64,000 bases of DNA from Chaunax sp. Z400. Taxonomy: Eukaryota; Chordata; Actinopteri; Lophiiformes; Chaunacidae. A program made the position numbers and the translations under genes. Position 1 is the stretch's first letter, and the number at the start of each line of letters is the position of its first letter. The stretch covers positions 28,254,899 through 28,318,898 of the forward strand of contig CM075195.1 of the NCBI GenBank assembly GCA_037577475.1. Direction: 5' to 3'. Shown one piece after another: positions 11,943 to 24,779 of this stretch. Below the pieces are notes generated by a model, which worked only from the letters and a program-made list of their open reading frames with translations, made no database searches and was not told the DNA's origin.

Positions 11943-12544
11943 TTTAAGAGTTGTTGTTCAGCCAAATGCAATTTAGTACATGAGAAGAGAAAATGGAAGT
12001 GAGTCTATTTTGTCACTGTCCATATTGATACACAAATATTTTCACAACATCATGGCTCTGTGAGGGAGTGGTGGGAAAATAATAGGAAAATGCAACTTAA
12101 TGATAACAACAGTTTTTGCAGCTCTCGGTCTTCTGGTTTCCCTTTTGAATGCCCAATACAGGCGACCGCCACCTGCTGGTTTGAAGAGTCATTTCCTCAT
12201 GGTGGTGTTGAATGCACGTCTTGTGGCTTTGACTGTAGTGTTAGGCCATGATCACACAGAGATATGTTTCAAAGACCATTGTTTCCTAATGTATGACACA
12301 CCTGGTGTGCTCTCCTGTCTTGCACAGCGCATCAGGTTTTTCGAGAGGTATTTAGTTGCACATAAATTGAAAGGTTTTAAAATAAATGATTTAATTAAAT
12401 ATTGAAACTTACAGAGTCAAAACTGTGGATCAGCCAATACAGGCAACCAATATCAGGAAGGCGGTGGCAGAGACAGAGTCCATAATATAGGTAGTTAGGG
12501 TTAGGTACTCAGGTAACAAAATCCAAATCAACTAACCAAATCGG
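11943..12544. other. Noncoding interval, nothing recognised
   Basis: Open frames up to 101 codons lack domains. No RNA or repeat signature recognised apart from ordinary AT-rich DNA. Confidence 0.4.
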
Positions 12545-12780
12545 CAGCACGGTGGTGCAGCGGATAGCACTGCTGCCTCTCCCTGTATCTGTGTGGGTTC
12601 TCTCCAGGTTCTCCGGCTTCCTCCCACCACCAAAAACATGCAGTAGAGGTGAACTGGTGACTCTAAATTGACCGTAGGCATGAATGTGAGTCTGAATGGT
12701 TGTTTGTCTTTCTATGTGGTCCTGTGATGAACTGGTGACTTGTCCAGGGTGAACCCTGCCTCCCGCCCAAAGTCAGCTGG
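12545..12780 (+). repeat. SINE-like 'gcacggtggtgcag' dispersed repeat
   Basis: Begins GCAGCACGGTGGTGCAGCGG and continues 'tctgtgtgggttctctcc', 'ggcttcctcccaccacc', 'gtgactctaaattgaccgta' and 'gacttgtccagggtgaaccc', ending in 'gtcagctgggatagg'. The head resembles a tRNA A-box region. The same element is at 15770-15960 (+) and 57330-57656 (-). Confidence 0.8.
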
Positions 12781-13184
12781 GATAGGGGTCATGTGCTGTG
12801 GTGAGTGCTTTGCGAGTGGTGGCAGTGTCAATAAGAGCTGGCAGGTTGGGAGTGGGGATACCAATTATTTTGGATGATATGTTGGTGATTTTCAGTAGCT
12901 TGTTTCTATTGGTGAGGGTGAGCATGGAGAAATAACAGGTGGATAGGTTCAATGATACTTCTGTACAGGAGGAGCAATAGGTGGGGTAACCAAGACGCAG
13001 TTGAAAACATGACGCAGGTGAAAACATGACGCAGGTGAAAACAAGACGCAGGTGAAACCAATCAGACAATCACACAGGAGGGAACATGCAGGGGACACAG
13101 GTGGAAGACCCAAAGAAGAGCCATGAAACAGGGAATGCACAAGCACAGAAGGAGACGACCAATAGGGCAAATTAAATAAGACAA

Positions 13185-13385
13185 GAGCGCTTGGAGAGTG
13201 CAAACCTCCACAAAGGCACATCAATCATCCAGATCATTAACCACCTCTAGGATATACTCGGGTCCATCTTTGGTGAAAATCTCGTCCTAATCTGTCCATT
13301 AGTTTTTGTGTTATCCTGCTAACAATCAGATAAACAAACAAACAAACAAACAAACAAATCGATCACATAACCTGTTTGGCGAAGG
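13185..13385 (-). repeat. Copy of the 'gcaggattac' dispersed repeat
   Basis: Starts 'agcgcttggagagtgcaaac' on the + strand and contains 'attagtttttgtgttatcct' and (AAAC)n, the reverse complement of the repeat at 6350. Just upstream, at about 13000-13060, is a short tandem of 'gacgcaggtgaaaac' (three units). Confidence 0.7.
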
Positions 13386-15124
13386 TAAAAAAAAGAGCAA
13401 AGACAGGAAGTTTAAAGTGTAAAGAAAAAGTCAAGACACAAAGAAATAATCTTTCAAAATAAAACAGGAAACAGGAAACTAAACACATAACCACAACACG
13501 GCAGATCTTTCATATGCATTTGGTGTTTCTGGGTCTTAAGAGATTCCTTGCTGATGCACCTCTGCAGCTCATCAGGAGCAATAATAAGAAACATGGTCTG
13601 GGGAAACACAAACTTACAATTTTGTACCAAAAACACACAGTTTGGAAGTGGAGCTGAAACCATTAGTCAATCGATTTGGTGATTGATAAAAAAGTAATTT
13701 TTCAATCTTTTCAGTAATATTTCAAGCACAAATTGTGAATAAAAAAGCCAAACATTCTCTGGATCCAGCTTCTCAAATGAGTGGATGTGTCACTTTTCTT
13801 TGTCTTATTACTTATTACTGAACATTAGCATTAACAACATTTTAAAATCATTTTGTAAGCAACTCAGACAATTTGAATCTTCACGTGTCATGAAACAGCG
13901 TCTTTGTTCATACTAAATCTATTTGATTGCTTTATCCTTTCACTTTAGATGTCAGGGTTCTGATTTGATCACTTGATTGTTTGTTCCCACCCTATTGGTG
14001 GAGAATGACTGTCAGATCACCATCACTGTGTTCATCATATAATGTGTCTCATTATAGTTTTTCATCTTGAAGAAGGCCTGAGGGCCAAAATGTCATCAAA
14101 ATGTAAAAACTGCAGATGGAGCCAGAGTGTGTGACACTTCTTTTCTATTTATAACGAAGATAATCTGGTCATTTCAAATCAACTTTGGAAAATATTTTGC
14201 ACATAGTGAGGACTGTGGATTTGTTCCCGATCACTTACATTGAACCCATGTTAGTCTGGGCTCTGTCCAGTATGGGCAGAAAGATTACGGTAATATAAAA
14301 CTATTTCAGTGTACATAGAGGCTTGTGATAATTGTTTTAATGCAGATTTTTTAAAAATGTAAATGCTCCTCATTAAAGAAATTGAATTTAAAGATCCATC
14401 CCTTTACAATGGGGTGACATGTTTAGCTGTGTCTAATAGGACTTGACAGATATGGGAGCGATCCTGCTGTATGGATGTTAGAAAGAAAGAGAGGGTGAGG
14501 CTGGGGATGTGTGTGAGAGAGACAGAGAGGGAGGGCAATAAAGCCATTGTGTTATGAACCTCAGGAGACAAGGAGCATGACTCTGATATCAGACGTCTAT
14601 CTGTGCATGAGCCCAGGATGTGTGAGTCAGAAAGTTAAGTTGAAAAAAAGAAGAACTTCCTGTCTTTTCTTTACACACATCCCCAGATCTTCAACTTTCT
14701 TTGTTACTTCAAACACGAATCTGCAAATTTATGAAAGGGAAAACTTTTCCCCTCCAGCGGAGCGATGACCCTTTGGTCTCTCTACCCAGCTCAGCTGGAG
14801 GTTATTACTATTTGAGATGCTGATTGATGACAACAAGAGCGTAGGAGTGAACTTTTTGGATTTTTGAATATTGATGATGAAGATGGAGTGAAATTTCCAT
14901 TAATAAGCTCACACGAGTTATTTTCTCAAAAAGTTTCCTTCTCATCAGTCTGTGTATTTATTGAAACTTTATAGTCACCACTGTCTCCAGGGCAGCTGGA
15001 GGCTATGTCAGAGTTCAGCTGCTTGTTAAGAGCAGAGTATAAGAGGAGGGGCTGAGGGGGTTGAGTGTGTGTTTGTGAGTTTACATTCATTTCTGTGTGC
15101 TTGTACATGCCTCTGAACATGTAA

Positions 15125-15127
<3 letters not shown>
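13386..15127. other. Noncoding interval with one repeat fragment
   Basis: At about 14068-14150 is a fragment 'gaaggcctgagggccaaaat' followed by 'ctgcagatggagccagagtg', which I recognise as a recurrent teleost repeat. The rest shows no gene. Confidence 0.45.

Positions 15128-15214
<87 letters not shown>
15128..15214. repeat. (GT)n microsatellite
   Basis: GT run of about 87 bp. It faces an (AC)n run 170 bp downstream, so the pair forms an inverted repeat. Confidence 0.97.
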
Positions 15215-15218
<4 letters not shown>

Positions 15219-15382
15219 GTACTGTCTGAAACAGAGGGCTGAGGTGAATAGTGACATTAATAGGCTAATGAGAGCATTGCACCCAGAAGGAGGACAAGAG
15301 GCAGTCTGGCATCCTCAGATAAAAAACTTGGTGTGGTATTAGTGGAGACGCAGCAGTCCTCCTGAACAACAACACCGTCTTT

Positions 15383-15384
<2 letters not shown>

Positions 15385-15459
<75 letters not shown>
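15385..15459. repeat. (AC)n microsatellite
   Basis: AC run of about 75 bp, complementary to the GT run at 15128-15214. Confidence 0.97.
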
Positions 15460-15462
<3 letters not shown>

Positions 15463-15769
15463 CAGGGACAAAAATGGAGAATCGGAGAGAAAGGAAATCT
15501 TAACTAGATAATAAGAAAGGTGTAAAAATGTCAAGTTTAAATGGTTGTTATAATTAAAAGATGAGAAGTTTCAAATTAAAAGAGGTGTCAGCCGGATTCA
15601 GTTTAAAGGCTATAGAAGCACACAGTTTAGTTTCACACATGAAGAAGGGAATAGGATGGTTTTAATTGGTTAAATTTAGTTGCAACAAACTGAATTCATA
15701 ATATTGACTCAACTGAGTTATTTTTGTTTGGTTTGATTTAATTTGTAAAAACAAATTGAGATTGTCATT

Positions 15770-15960
15770 CTGGCTGCAGCGTTCCGCTCTGGCTCCTTCC
15801 CACAGCTCAGAAACATGCACTATAGATGAAGTGGTGACTGTAAATTGTCCACAGGTGTGACTGTGAGTGTGAATGGTTGTCTTTCAGTGTGTTGGCCCTG
15901 TGATGACCTGGTGACCGGTCCACGGTGAACCCCGCCTCTCACCCAGTTTCAGTAATTTTG
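15770..15960 (+). repeat. SINE-like 'gcacggtggtgcag' repeat, 3' part
   Basis: Lacks the 5' head. Retains 'ctccttcccacagctcagaa', 'gtgactgtaaattgtccaca', 'gtgagtgtgaatggttgtct' and 'ggtgaaccccgcctctcacc', collinear with 12545-12780. Confidence 0.7.
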
Positions 15961-16204
15961 TTACAACTGAGTTTAGTTTAATTTCATTAATTTTATTTAT
16001 TCATTTATTTGTTTACTTAATTGGTGACATTCAGGTTTATAAAAATGGGTCAAATGATTTTTTTAAGCTTTCTTCTGTTTGTTGTTTTCTTAGATAAATG
16101 GAACAATTATTCCAGCTAATGAGGAATGACTGAGTTTAGGTGATTTAGTTATTTGGTAAATGAAGTTATTTATATAGCGCCATCTAGTCTAACACTCTTT
16201 AAAC

Positions 16205-16365
16205 ACCAGCCAGCATAGTTTAGTTTAGCTTAGCTTAGCTTAGCTTAGTTTAGCTAAATTTAGTTTACTTTAGCTTAGCTTAGCTTAGTTTAGCTTAGTT
16301 TAGTTCAGTTTAGCTTAATTTAATTTAGTTTAGTTTAGTTTAGTTTACTTTATTTTAGGAAAGAC
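16205..16365. repeat. Degenerate TTTAG/CTTAG pentanucleotide array
   Basis: Dense run of TTTAG and CTTAG units, about 150 bp. Isolated TTTAGTTTAG motifs continue across 16370-17130 and again at 19200-19570. No coding potential. Confidence 0.85.
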
Positions 16366-17680
16366 AATTTAGTCTTATAATACTGGGTTCCCTGAGATTG
16401 ATTCAGTTTAGTTTTAGTAGGTCTATAAAGGTAGTTTCATTGAATTGTGTTTAATTTAAATTTGTTGAGTTTTTTTTATTGATTCTTTAGTTAGAAATAA
16501 TTCAAGCGTTTAATGAAGAATTAAGTTAGTTTAGCTTTTACTTAATTCCACATTTTATTCATACAAAAATGTCGAAGTTAAGTTTGTAGCAACAATTTTG
16601 GTCCATTTTACAAAGGTTAATTCAGTTTAGTTAAAAAAGATGAATTTGGTTGAGTTTCTTTTGCTTTACTTTAAAGTTGTTTACTTTAGTAACAACATTT
16701 ATTCAGTTATTCAAGCTTATAATGAAGGAACAATGGGAAAAACTGATGCTTCTCACTCTCATTTCTCTTTTATATACCGTCTGTTCAGGTTTGTAACAGA
16801 AGATCAATGAATTTGAATTTAGTTACACTGAATAGTAGAAACTGTTTGGGTTTATAACCGGTTGTTGGCTCAGCTCACTTTTACATTATAAAAGTGGATA
16901 TAGTGAATTTAGTTTAGTTTTTTTGTGTGTTTCTTTTCATCATTGTAACATTTTCAATCTTATTGTGGGAGTTATTTGATTTTAGTTTAGATAGGTTTGG
17001 TGTGGTTTTAGTTTAATAACAGACAATAAGTCAATGAACTTACAGGGCCTTACATTTAACTTAGATTAACTTAGGTTTACTGTTAAGTGTTAAGGTTGTT
17101 AAATGGATTGAGCTGGTTTTAGTTTAATAGCACACATTTATAACTATACAGATTTCCACAGCTTGCTCTTATTAGGGCTTGTTCTTATTGCTCTTAAATG
17201 TATATGACATGAAGAAGAAAAGCATTAGAATGTGGTGAGGTTGCTTTATCCCCCATTACATCTCGGAGAGATGGGGATGGGGGTAATGGGAGCAAGCAAT
17301 GGGAGAGCTCATTATCTGGCAGACCATCTGCTATTGGGAGGGAGGAACTGTCTGTATGTCCCAGACAGAGACACTGTGAATAGGCCTGGAGTTAGAGAGA
17401 AAATGTCCCTTAGCTTAGCTAAATGAGCTCTGCATCTGGTAGATCTGATCACATGTGATCAGGCTGCTTCAAACTTACAGACACCAATCATTAACATGAG
17501 CACAGATTTTCCCTCTTGTATGTTGGGTTATGGGTAAATAGGTTAAAAAGCCAGTTACACTTCATCACAATATTCTCTTGCTGCTTTGCGTTTGTGAATT
17601 GATGGTAAGCTCTGCTTTTATTGGTGTTATTGGTGCCTTTCTTCATGGCTTTTATACTGTGATATTTGTGAACTATCCAT
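16366..17680. other. Noncoding, TTTAG-enriched interval
   Basis: AT-rich sequence with recurring TTTAG motifs. No gene, RNA or mobile-element structure recognised. Confidence 0.45.
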
Positions 17681-17810
17681 TTGAATGAATGAATGAATGA
17701 ATGAAAACTTTTATTGCCCCCAAGGGGGGATTTGCTTTGCACAGGAAGCATACACAACAGAAAAATATAACATAAAAACATGAACATGAGACAGAGCATA
17801 ATAAACTATA
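17681..17810. repeat. (GAAT)n and LINE/transposon tail-like repeat
   Basis: A (GAAT)n run is followed by 'aaaacttttattgcccccaa' and 'ggggatttgctttgcacagg', a motif order I recognise from dispersed teleost repeats. Confidence 0.5.
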
Positions 17811-17999
17811 CTATACTATGGCGTTAGTTTCTCTCTCTCAGGTCAGAGAGAAACGGGTCCAGATCTGATGAGATGAGGGTTCCTGTAGTCTGGGTCAGAT
17901 GGCTGGGGGAGCTGTGGTGTGAGAAGTTGCCGGGCGCAGCAGATGCTCTTTGTTGCTGTTCAGTCCATTGTTGTTGAAAACTGAGACTGGCAGGACCGG

Positions 18000-18230
18000 G
18001 ATTGGCTCCAGCTCCCGGCAGCAGGAGAGCATACCCCCTTCTGATTGGCTCTTGGGGAGTGTCAGTCAGCCCCTCGCCCGTTCACTCCCCCGCCGGCGAA
18101 GTTGAAGTAAAGTTTGAAGCAACTTTGTCAGGCAGAAGTAAAGTTGCCAGCTGCACTTGTCGGTCGCTGCGGGACGGAAGACAGACCGAGAGGAGGACCG
18201 CAAACATGAAGCTGTGTCGCACTTTTCTAG
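18000..18230 (+). promoter_or_regulatory. Candidate CCAAT-box promoter and first exon
   Basis: GC- and CpG-richer than its surroundings. There are two inverted CCAAT boxes, ATTGGCT at 18001-18007 and 18044-18050, 43 bp apart, typical NF-Y spacing in TATA-less promoters. An ATG at 18206 (context CAAACATGA) opens a frame that could be spliced at 18231 (TTTTCTAG/GTTCGT). This may be a far-upstream promoter of myt1 or the first exon of an unrecognised gene. No second exon could be linked to it. Confidence 0.4.
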
Positions 18231-19947
18231 GTTCGTATCACTTCTTTCCTTTTTCACTTTCCAACAACTTCAAGACAACTTTGTGTTTCGGCTTCTGCGT
18301 CTCTGTTCAGACCATCACAGTGGTAATACAGCATGTCTCATCCTGCGTCTGCTTTAAACTGCATATGTTAGAGAGGATTTTAAATAGAACTACCGTAGAA
18401 AAACTGTTCGCTGCTCTGTTTATTTTCAGGACGTTCTGCAGCCGTTCCTATGCAGGATTAAATGGAGATTAAATAGGTTTATAGTTCTGTCTCATCCCCA
18501 GCTGTAACTTTAAAACTCTCAAACACAAGCTGCAGGTCGGACCCATCAGACACAAATATAACTAAATAAACTAGTGAACTTCTCCCCAGCCTATAACTGC
18601 ACCTAATCTTCGACCCCCGTGCAAACTGCCCAGACAAAGGACGGTTGGTCCCTGAGGGGACCGTGTGGCCCCGGTGCCGTGGGGACAATGCCAAGCTGCG
18701 GGCTTATTAAAAACTTTTTTTGTTGTGTTAGTCTGTCGCCTTGTTCCATCTGTCGAGGGACTATAGGGGCCTCCCCCGGTCCCAACCTCAGCGCTCAGTC
18801 AGCTGCTGCCCCATGTAATATTTATACTGGCTGCCCTGCACAATATAGCCACCATACAACTGCTATTTAGTCTGGAGTGACGCAAGCATTGAATTGCTGC
18901 AGGCCTCTGCCATCTGCATCTGCACACACACTTTCTAACAACAGGAGAAAAAAGTTTTCACAGCTGAAGCTGTTGGTCACGACTGAGTCTGAGAAAAAGT
19001 GTTCAGATCGTTTAGTTTGATCACTTTAGAGTCAACTCACACTTATACATTTGCATTACGTATATTTTCTGACACTTCTACACAATATGGCCTAATACTC
19101 AAATTAGATTTCTGTCAGCGTATAGACTAATAATCATATATTTATAACAAGCTTTAGTTTTTTTTTTTTTACCCGACTAGTTTGTGATAATTATGGGTAA
19201 TTTGAACAGAACCCAGTTACTCATTTAAAGTGGATCAACTTTAGTTGGTTTTAGTTTAGCACCAAGCAATACACACGCTGTAAAAACAGAGGGAAACGTT
19301 TTCCACAAACAAAATAATCAAAACCACATCAAATGATTCCGTCTAATGCAGTTTAGTTTCTTTCATTTTAATTGTGACAATTTAAGTTTATAAAAGTGAC
19401 TTTTGTTTATTTCAGCTTAAGTTTGTAAACACAATCAAAAATAAGTGAGTTCACTCTAAATTCTAAAGTCGTACCTGACAAAATAAAAGGGAGATATATG
19501 ACACGACGTGAAACAATAAAGGATTTATAGACAGTTCATTCTGATCCAGTTTAGTTTTGTTTAGTGGGTCTGATGACAGTTTAGGCTTCTCAAGTGAATA
19601 TTGTTTATTTCAATTCAAGTCTCTAACAGACACCTTTTAAACCTATTAAAGCTTCTGATGAAGGCGCCACGAGATTATTTTAAATTCTAAAGTCGTACCC
19701 TTCAAAATAAAATGTAAAAAGGTGAAATGACTTAAAACGATGTCATGAAGTGTAATTGGTGAGTGTAAATAAGAACAGAGAGTGAAATAACTTTCAGAAA
19801 TAGTTTTGTGTCAGTCCAGTAAACTTAGTCTTGTGCTTCAGCTCAGGAGGCAGATAAAGAAGTCAGAGCAGCCTTCAGACAAAAGCCTTTGTTTCTCAGG
19901 AGTAGCTCATGTCAGGTTCTGTGCAGGCCTGACAGCCCCAGCAGTCC
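18231..19947. other. Noncoding interval, nothing recognised
   Basis: Contains scattered TTTAG motifs (19200-19570) and no domain-bearing frame. If 18000-18230 is a myt1 first exon, this is first-intron DNA. Confidence 0.4.
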
Positions 19948-19968
19948 GGAGCTGTCCAGGGTCCTGAA
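19948..19968 (-). promoter_or_regulatory. RE1/NRSE-like REST binding site
   Basis: On the - strand the left half reads TTCAGGACC, then CT, then the right half GGACAGCTCC. Against the consensus halves TTCAGCACC and GGACAGCGCC this is 17 of 21 including the two variable centre bases, with only two mismatches outside the centre. Half-site spacing is canonical. A further left-half-like GTCAGCACC lies a few bases downstream on the + strand (19976-19983). REST silences neuronal genes in non-neural cells, which fits an upstream position near myt1. Binding is inferred. Confidence 0.6.
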
Positions 19969-21039
19969 CACACAGTCAGCACCGTGGAGCCGTCTGTAGG
20001 CCTGAAATCTCACCACATGAAAAAAATCATGACAAATCGGGTGTAAATGACGGTTTCGTGTTCAAACAGTTACTTTCTGTCTTCATTATAATCGACAGAT
20101 TCCTCGCCGACTCTCTCTGCTCTCCTCCGCACCTGACCTGTGGGCCAGCCTTCTCTGGGGGCCCTCTCGATCAGGGCCCGCGATTTTTCATATGTTCTCT
20201 CTTTGGTTTATTCGCCTGTCGATGCTGTTGTTGCTCTCTGCGCACCCACAGCCTGAAATCATACTGATGCGGCGTGCACGACCAGTGATTGATTTCAGCT
20301 CCAATGCATAACAATGGGATTGAACAAAAAGAGCCTGCTGCAAAGAGATAAGAATTTAATAGAATTTCTGAAAGCTGAAGGTTGGGCTTTTTGAATATTC
20401 CCTGCGTACGCGGCGTGGAGACAGCAGATAAAGGATGGCATTTGTGGGGACTATTCTCAAATGGCTTGTAATGAATGGTTGTCATTTCCACTAATGGTTT
20501 CAAAACAGCACAGCTAAACCACGGTGTAAGCAACGTTTGGGAGTGACTCCAAGTTACACTATGAAGACTAGCTGTTTGTTGTTTAGCTGCACCTACAGAT
20601 GACTGACAGTGATTACTCTTCTCTAAATTCCTGCAGCCATCGCGTGATCTCAACCTGATATGTTGTTGTTTTTAGAACACTTTCTCTGTTTCGTAGTATT
20701 TTTCTGTGATAATTCCCATCGATGTTCCATCCCCTCACCTCCATGGCCCATGCATGATTTTCTGTAAAGCTCCTTTGGAGACTTGCCCCTCTGGTTAAAA
20801 CCTCACTTTCCATACGGAGGAATAATCAGATGCTGTCAGTACACCGCGCATATACTAACTCTGCATACAACTACTCGGCCTACATCAATCCCAGCCCTAG
20901 AAAAAATAATGTCCCCTGAATGAATTATTGGACGGTACCACTTTACAGGATGTGTGGGGGGGTTGAGGATTACAGTAGCTCCGTAATGCGTCCACGGATC
21001 ATTACGGACTTGTATAAAACATGAGCTCAGTGTAGTGTG

Positions 21040-21041
<2 letters not shown>
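19969..21041. other. Noncoding interval, nothing recognised
   Basis: A 160-codon frame on the - strand at 20171-20653 shows no domain. No RNA or repeat recognised. Confidence 0.4.

Positions 21042-21128
<87 letters not shown>
21042..21128. repeat. (AT)n microsatellite
   Basis: AT run of about 87 bp, 250 bp upstream of the GC-rich candidate promoter. Confidence 0.97.
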
Positions 21129-21129
<1 letters not shown>

Positions 21130-21299
21130 TGTCTGTGATAATGAAAAAAGAGTGAAGCAGCATGAAGCTATTTTCATATCTGGGAGATCGTGCGCGCGGC
21201 AGCAGAGACGACGCTGACATCTCGTCTGAAGTTGTAGCGGCTCAGATGATGTATGTGTTTGAGAGAGGAGAGAAAGTCAAAGAGAGGGAGTGTGCGTGT

Positions 21300-21760
21300 G
21301 CATAAGCCCATTGAGTTAGTGTGTAGTACGGGGGACCTGAAGCCCTGCCCATCTGATGCTGGAGGTTTTACTACAGCTCCCGTGATGTCATGGCAAAGGG
21401 CGGAGGGAGGAGATGGGGGTGTGGAGCGGGGATGGAGGGGGGTACAATGGCTCATGAGGGAAAGGTAAGTCAATATTACGTTTTTTTTCTCGCTGACAAA
21501 GGCAAATGAAGCCATGTTTTTGCTTACAAACAAGTAACATCTTAACACCTCGACCCGGAGCCGTGCGCTGCTGCGCTGTGGAGGAGAGGCCGCCCGGAGG
21601 AAGCTCCGCTCGCATCTTCATCACATCTGGACATTTGGGACCGATATTTGAAAGCTTTACTCGGAATATCTTTTTTAGTTAACTACTTGGCAGCAACTCT
21701 CAAAACACAACAAGGACACAGCGCCCAGCCCCCCCCTCACGGATATATTGTTGAACGCAG
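21300..21760 (+). promoter_or_regulatory. Candidate myt1 promoter and noncoding first exon
   Basis: GC-rich island with a CRE-like TGATGTCA at 21383-21390 and a GC box GGGCGG at 21398-21403. Two good splice donors follow: AAAG/GTAAGT after 21464 and CGCAG/GTAAAG after 21760. The stretch 21548-21760 has the look of a 5' leader (CpG-rich, no long frame). It lies on the same strand about 16 kb upstream of the first coding exon. A spliced transcript would be needed to fix the start site. Confidence 0.45.
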
Positions 21761-22477
<717 letters not shown>

Positions 22478-22820
22478 GACAGATGGATGGATGAAGTGAG
22501 TGTGAGGGAGGGAGGGGTTGGCCATTTGATCCTCTGCAGCAAAAAAACAGAGATGCTCTCTTCAAATGTCAGCCGCCTTCAGTGGTGCGCAGATAAAAAA
22601 GTCCTCAGAAGCGCGCTGGGAATAAACACCGGGCGACAGGGAGGCAGGCTCGAGCTGCACATTTAGCCGGATTTTGAAGTGTGTGTGCCGCGGTGCAGAA
22701 TGTGTTATTCTTTACCCCCCCACCACCACCTTTCCTTGCTTTGCTTAGATGGTCACGTAATGTGCTGTGTGTGCGCCTCACGGTCTGTCAAAGCACCTGC
22801 GTCCTAAGATGGAGGAAAGA

Positions 22821-22850
22821 GATGATGATGATGATGATGATGATGATGAT
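22821..22850. repeat. (GAT)n microsatellite
   Basis: Ten GAT units. Confidence 0.95.
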
Positions 22851-24199
22851 ACACACAGTGCTATGTCACCCGCTCTTTAAGTTGCTCTCCATCCCTGCTA
22901 AAGCTGCACAAACTTCAGCCTTCAGTTGAAATGTTAGACAACGTTTGCGGATTGGAAGAAAGGAAGGAGGTTCAGATAAAAGCATCTAAACTTACTTCAC
23001 TCTGTTCATCTGAAAAACAGACGCGTTTAGAAGCTGAATCAGTGGAAGTTTGCCTTTTCGGGGGAAATGTCATCGTTAAATGTCTGCAACGATATTGGAC
23101 TTTTGTTACTGTTATATTAATCTAAGAACATATGATGACGTTTCGGTTCAAAGTAGACCTCTGTTAAAAAGGAGAGTTTTTCACATCAGAGTTTTAACAC
23201 TGGTGTGAGACGGGTTTTTCTTTCATATAGGCCTATCTTCTTAAATTCTCCTGCTACAACAAAATGAACAGCATAATCTCAGTTTTTTGTAAGAAGACGC
23301 TGCCATTTGTCACAGAGCAATGTCAAAAAGAAAAGTAATTTCACTTGAAGTCTGAAAAGTTGAATTCCAACTTTTGAAACTGTTCAGATCTCCTCTGAAA
23401 ACAAACTTAACTTATTTGGAAGAATTATTTTAGTCCTTGAAATGAGTTTACCAAAGTCTCAGTGGAATATGGGAATAAAATATGAGATGAAGATTTTTTT
23501 TAAATTTCAAAAACAACATTTTGTAATATTATTTGGAGTAGAAGTGTCGCCTGCCACTCTTCTTTCAGCAGATGTTAGAGGGACTGAGATAAAGTTTGAC
23601 TTAATAATGATTTCATTCTACATATTTCAGCTTCATCCTCTGTGTGCAAAATGAAAAAAGAGCATAACAAGTTTTTTCAATCATTATTTATATCATAGAT
23701 AATATTTATTTATTTATATCATAAATATCATAGAAAAAACCCACAAACCCACCAATCACCGCACCAGGAGGCAGATGAGCTCTCCTCTCAGCGTCCTTAT
23801 AGGTCGCTTTGAGTGTCACGTATGATCTCACGAGAGTGATGTGAAAGAGAAGAGTCTCCAGAATCCAGCAACATTTAAACCCCATTTCTACACTGGATAT
23901 ATTAATAGAAACATAGCTGTAAGTCTCCTGTGTGCCCATAGACCAAGAGGGTTATGTCTGCAATCATTTAGTCAAAGAAGTCTAAGAAAATTCACAGAAG
24001 GAGCCTTTACTCAGGACAGAGGTGATAAAACACCTATTGTTTTTCCTCTGTTTACTTTTCCTGGGAAATGCAGCCTAGTTTCAGGGATTACAGAATTAGG
24101 TTATCGGTCCCTTATGCTTTCGGTAGAGGCTGTAACAGCAGAGTATGGAGCTGCATGAAGCACAGGCCCCACTAGGAAGTTGCTTCTATTTTTTTCAGT
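22851..24199. other. Noncoding interval, nothing recognised
   Basis: No gene-like frame or named repeat recognised. Probable myt1 5' intron. Confidence 0.4.
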
Positions 24200-24640
24200 G
24201 AGATAGGAGGAAACCACTCTATTTATGAAGGCTTGAATAGCCCATGGTGAGGACAGCAGGTGCCGGAGGAGGGAGCGCAATAAACATGTTGGAGGAGCAG
24301 CTGGGGCCAAATTGCACCCTTGCCATCCAAAGCCTATCAGAAATCTAAGCAACACAAGCAAAGGTCAGGGCCAACCTGGCTTTCAATGGAGAGGAGGCGT
24401 TTAAAATGAAGCCTGGAAATAATGACTTTCAGGCCCTACCTTAAACGGGAAGCAAATAAAAAAAGTGAAAATTAATTAAAACGCAGCCAGATATGCATAA
24501 ATCCTCAGATGGGCAGAGAGATGCACAAGTGTCTCACAAAGTGCCTCCTCGGATGGAGAGGTGCACAGATCTGTTTTATGAGTGACACGTTTGTGATGCT
24601 TCTCAGATGCTGAGGTCAGGGTCACCCTCAGGGGAGCTCC
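24200..24640. promoter_or_regulatory. Candidate conserved noncoding element
   Basis: Complex, repeat-free sequence with CAGGTG E-box (near 24257), a TGAAAATTAATTAAAACG homeodomain-type cluster (near 24465) and an octamer-like ATATGCATAAAT (near 24491). Followed by an ancient repeat at 24780. The enhancer role is inferred from texture and location only. Confidence 0.25.
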
Positions 24641-24779
24641 TTCAAAAGATGGTTACCATGGCGCCTTCTCTTCCAAACCCACGCCCCTGAACTCCCATCC
24701 CATAGTTGTTAAGAGCACACAACCACCTCACAAACACACACACACAAAGACGGCACTGCAAACACAAACTATTCAAATG

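Noticed and set aside
13000..13060. CRISPR-like short tandem ('gacgcaggtgaaaac' x3)
   Set aside because: Units are contiguous with no unique spacers, in vertebrate DNA; simply a small tandem repeat.
20171..20653. 160-codon minus-strand frame
   Set aside because: No recognisable domain, no splice or promoter support, ordinary composition; probably chance.
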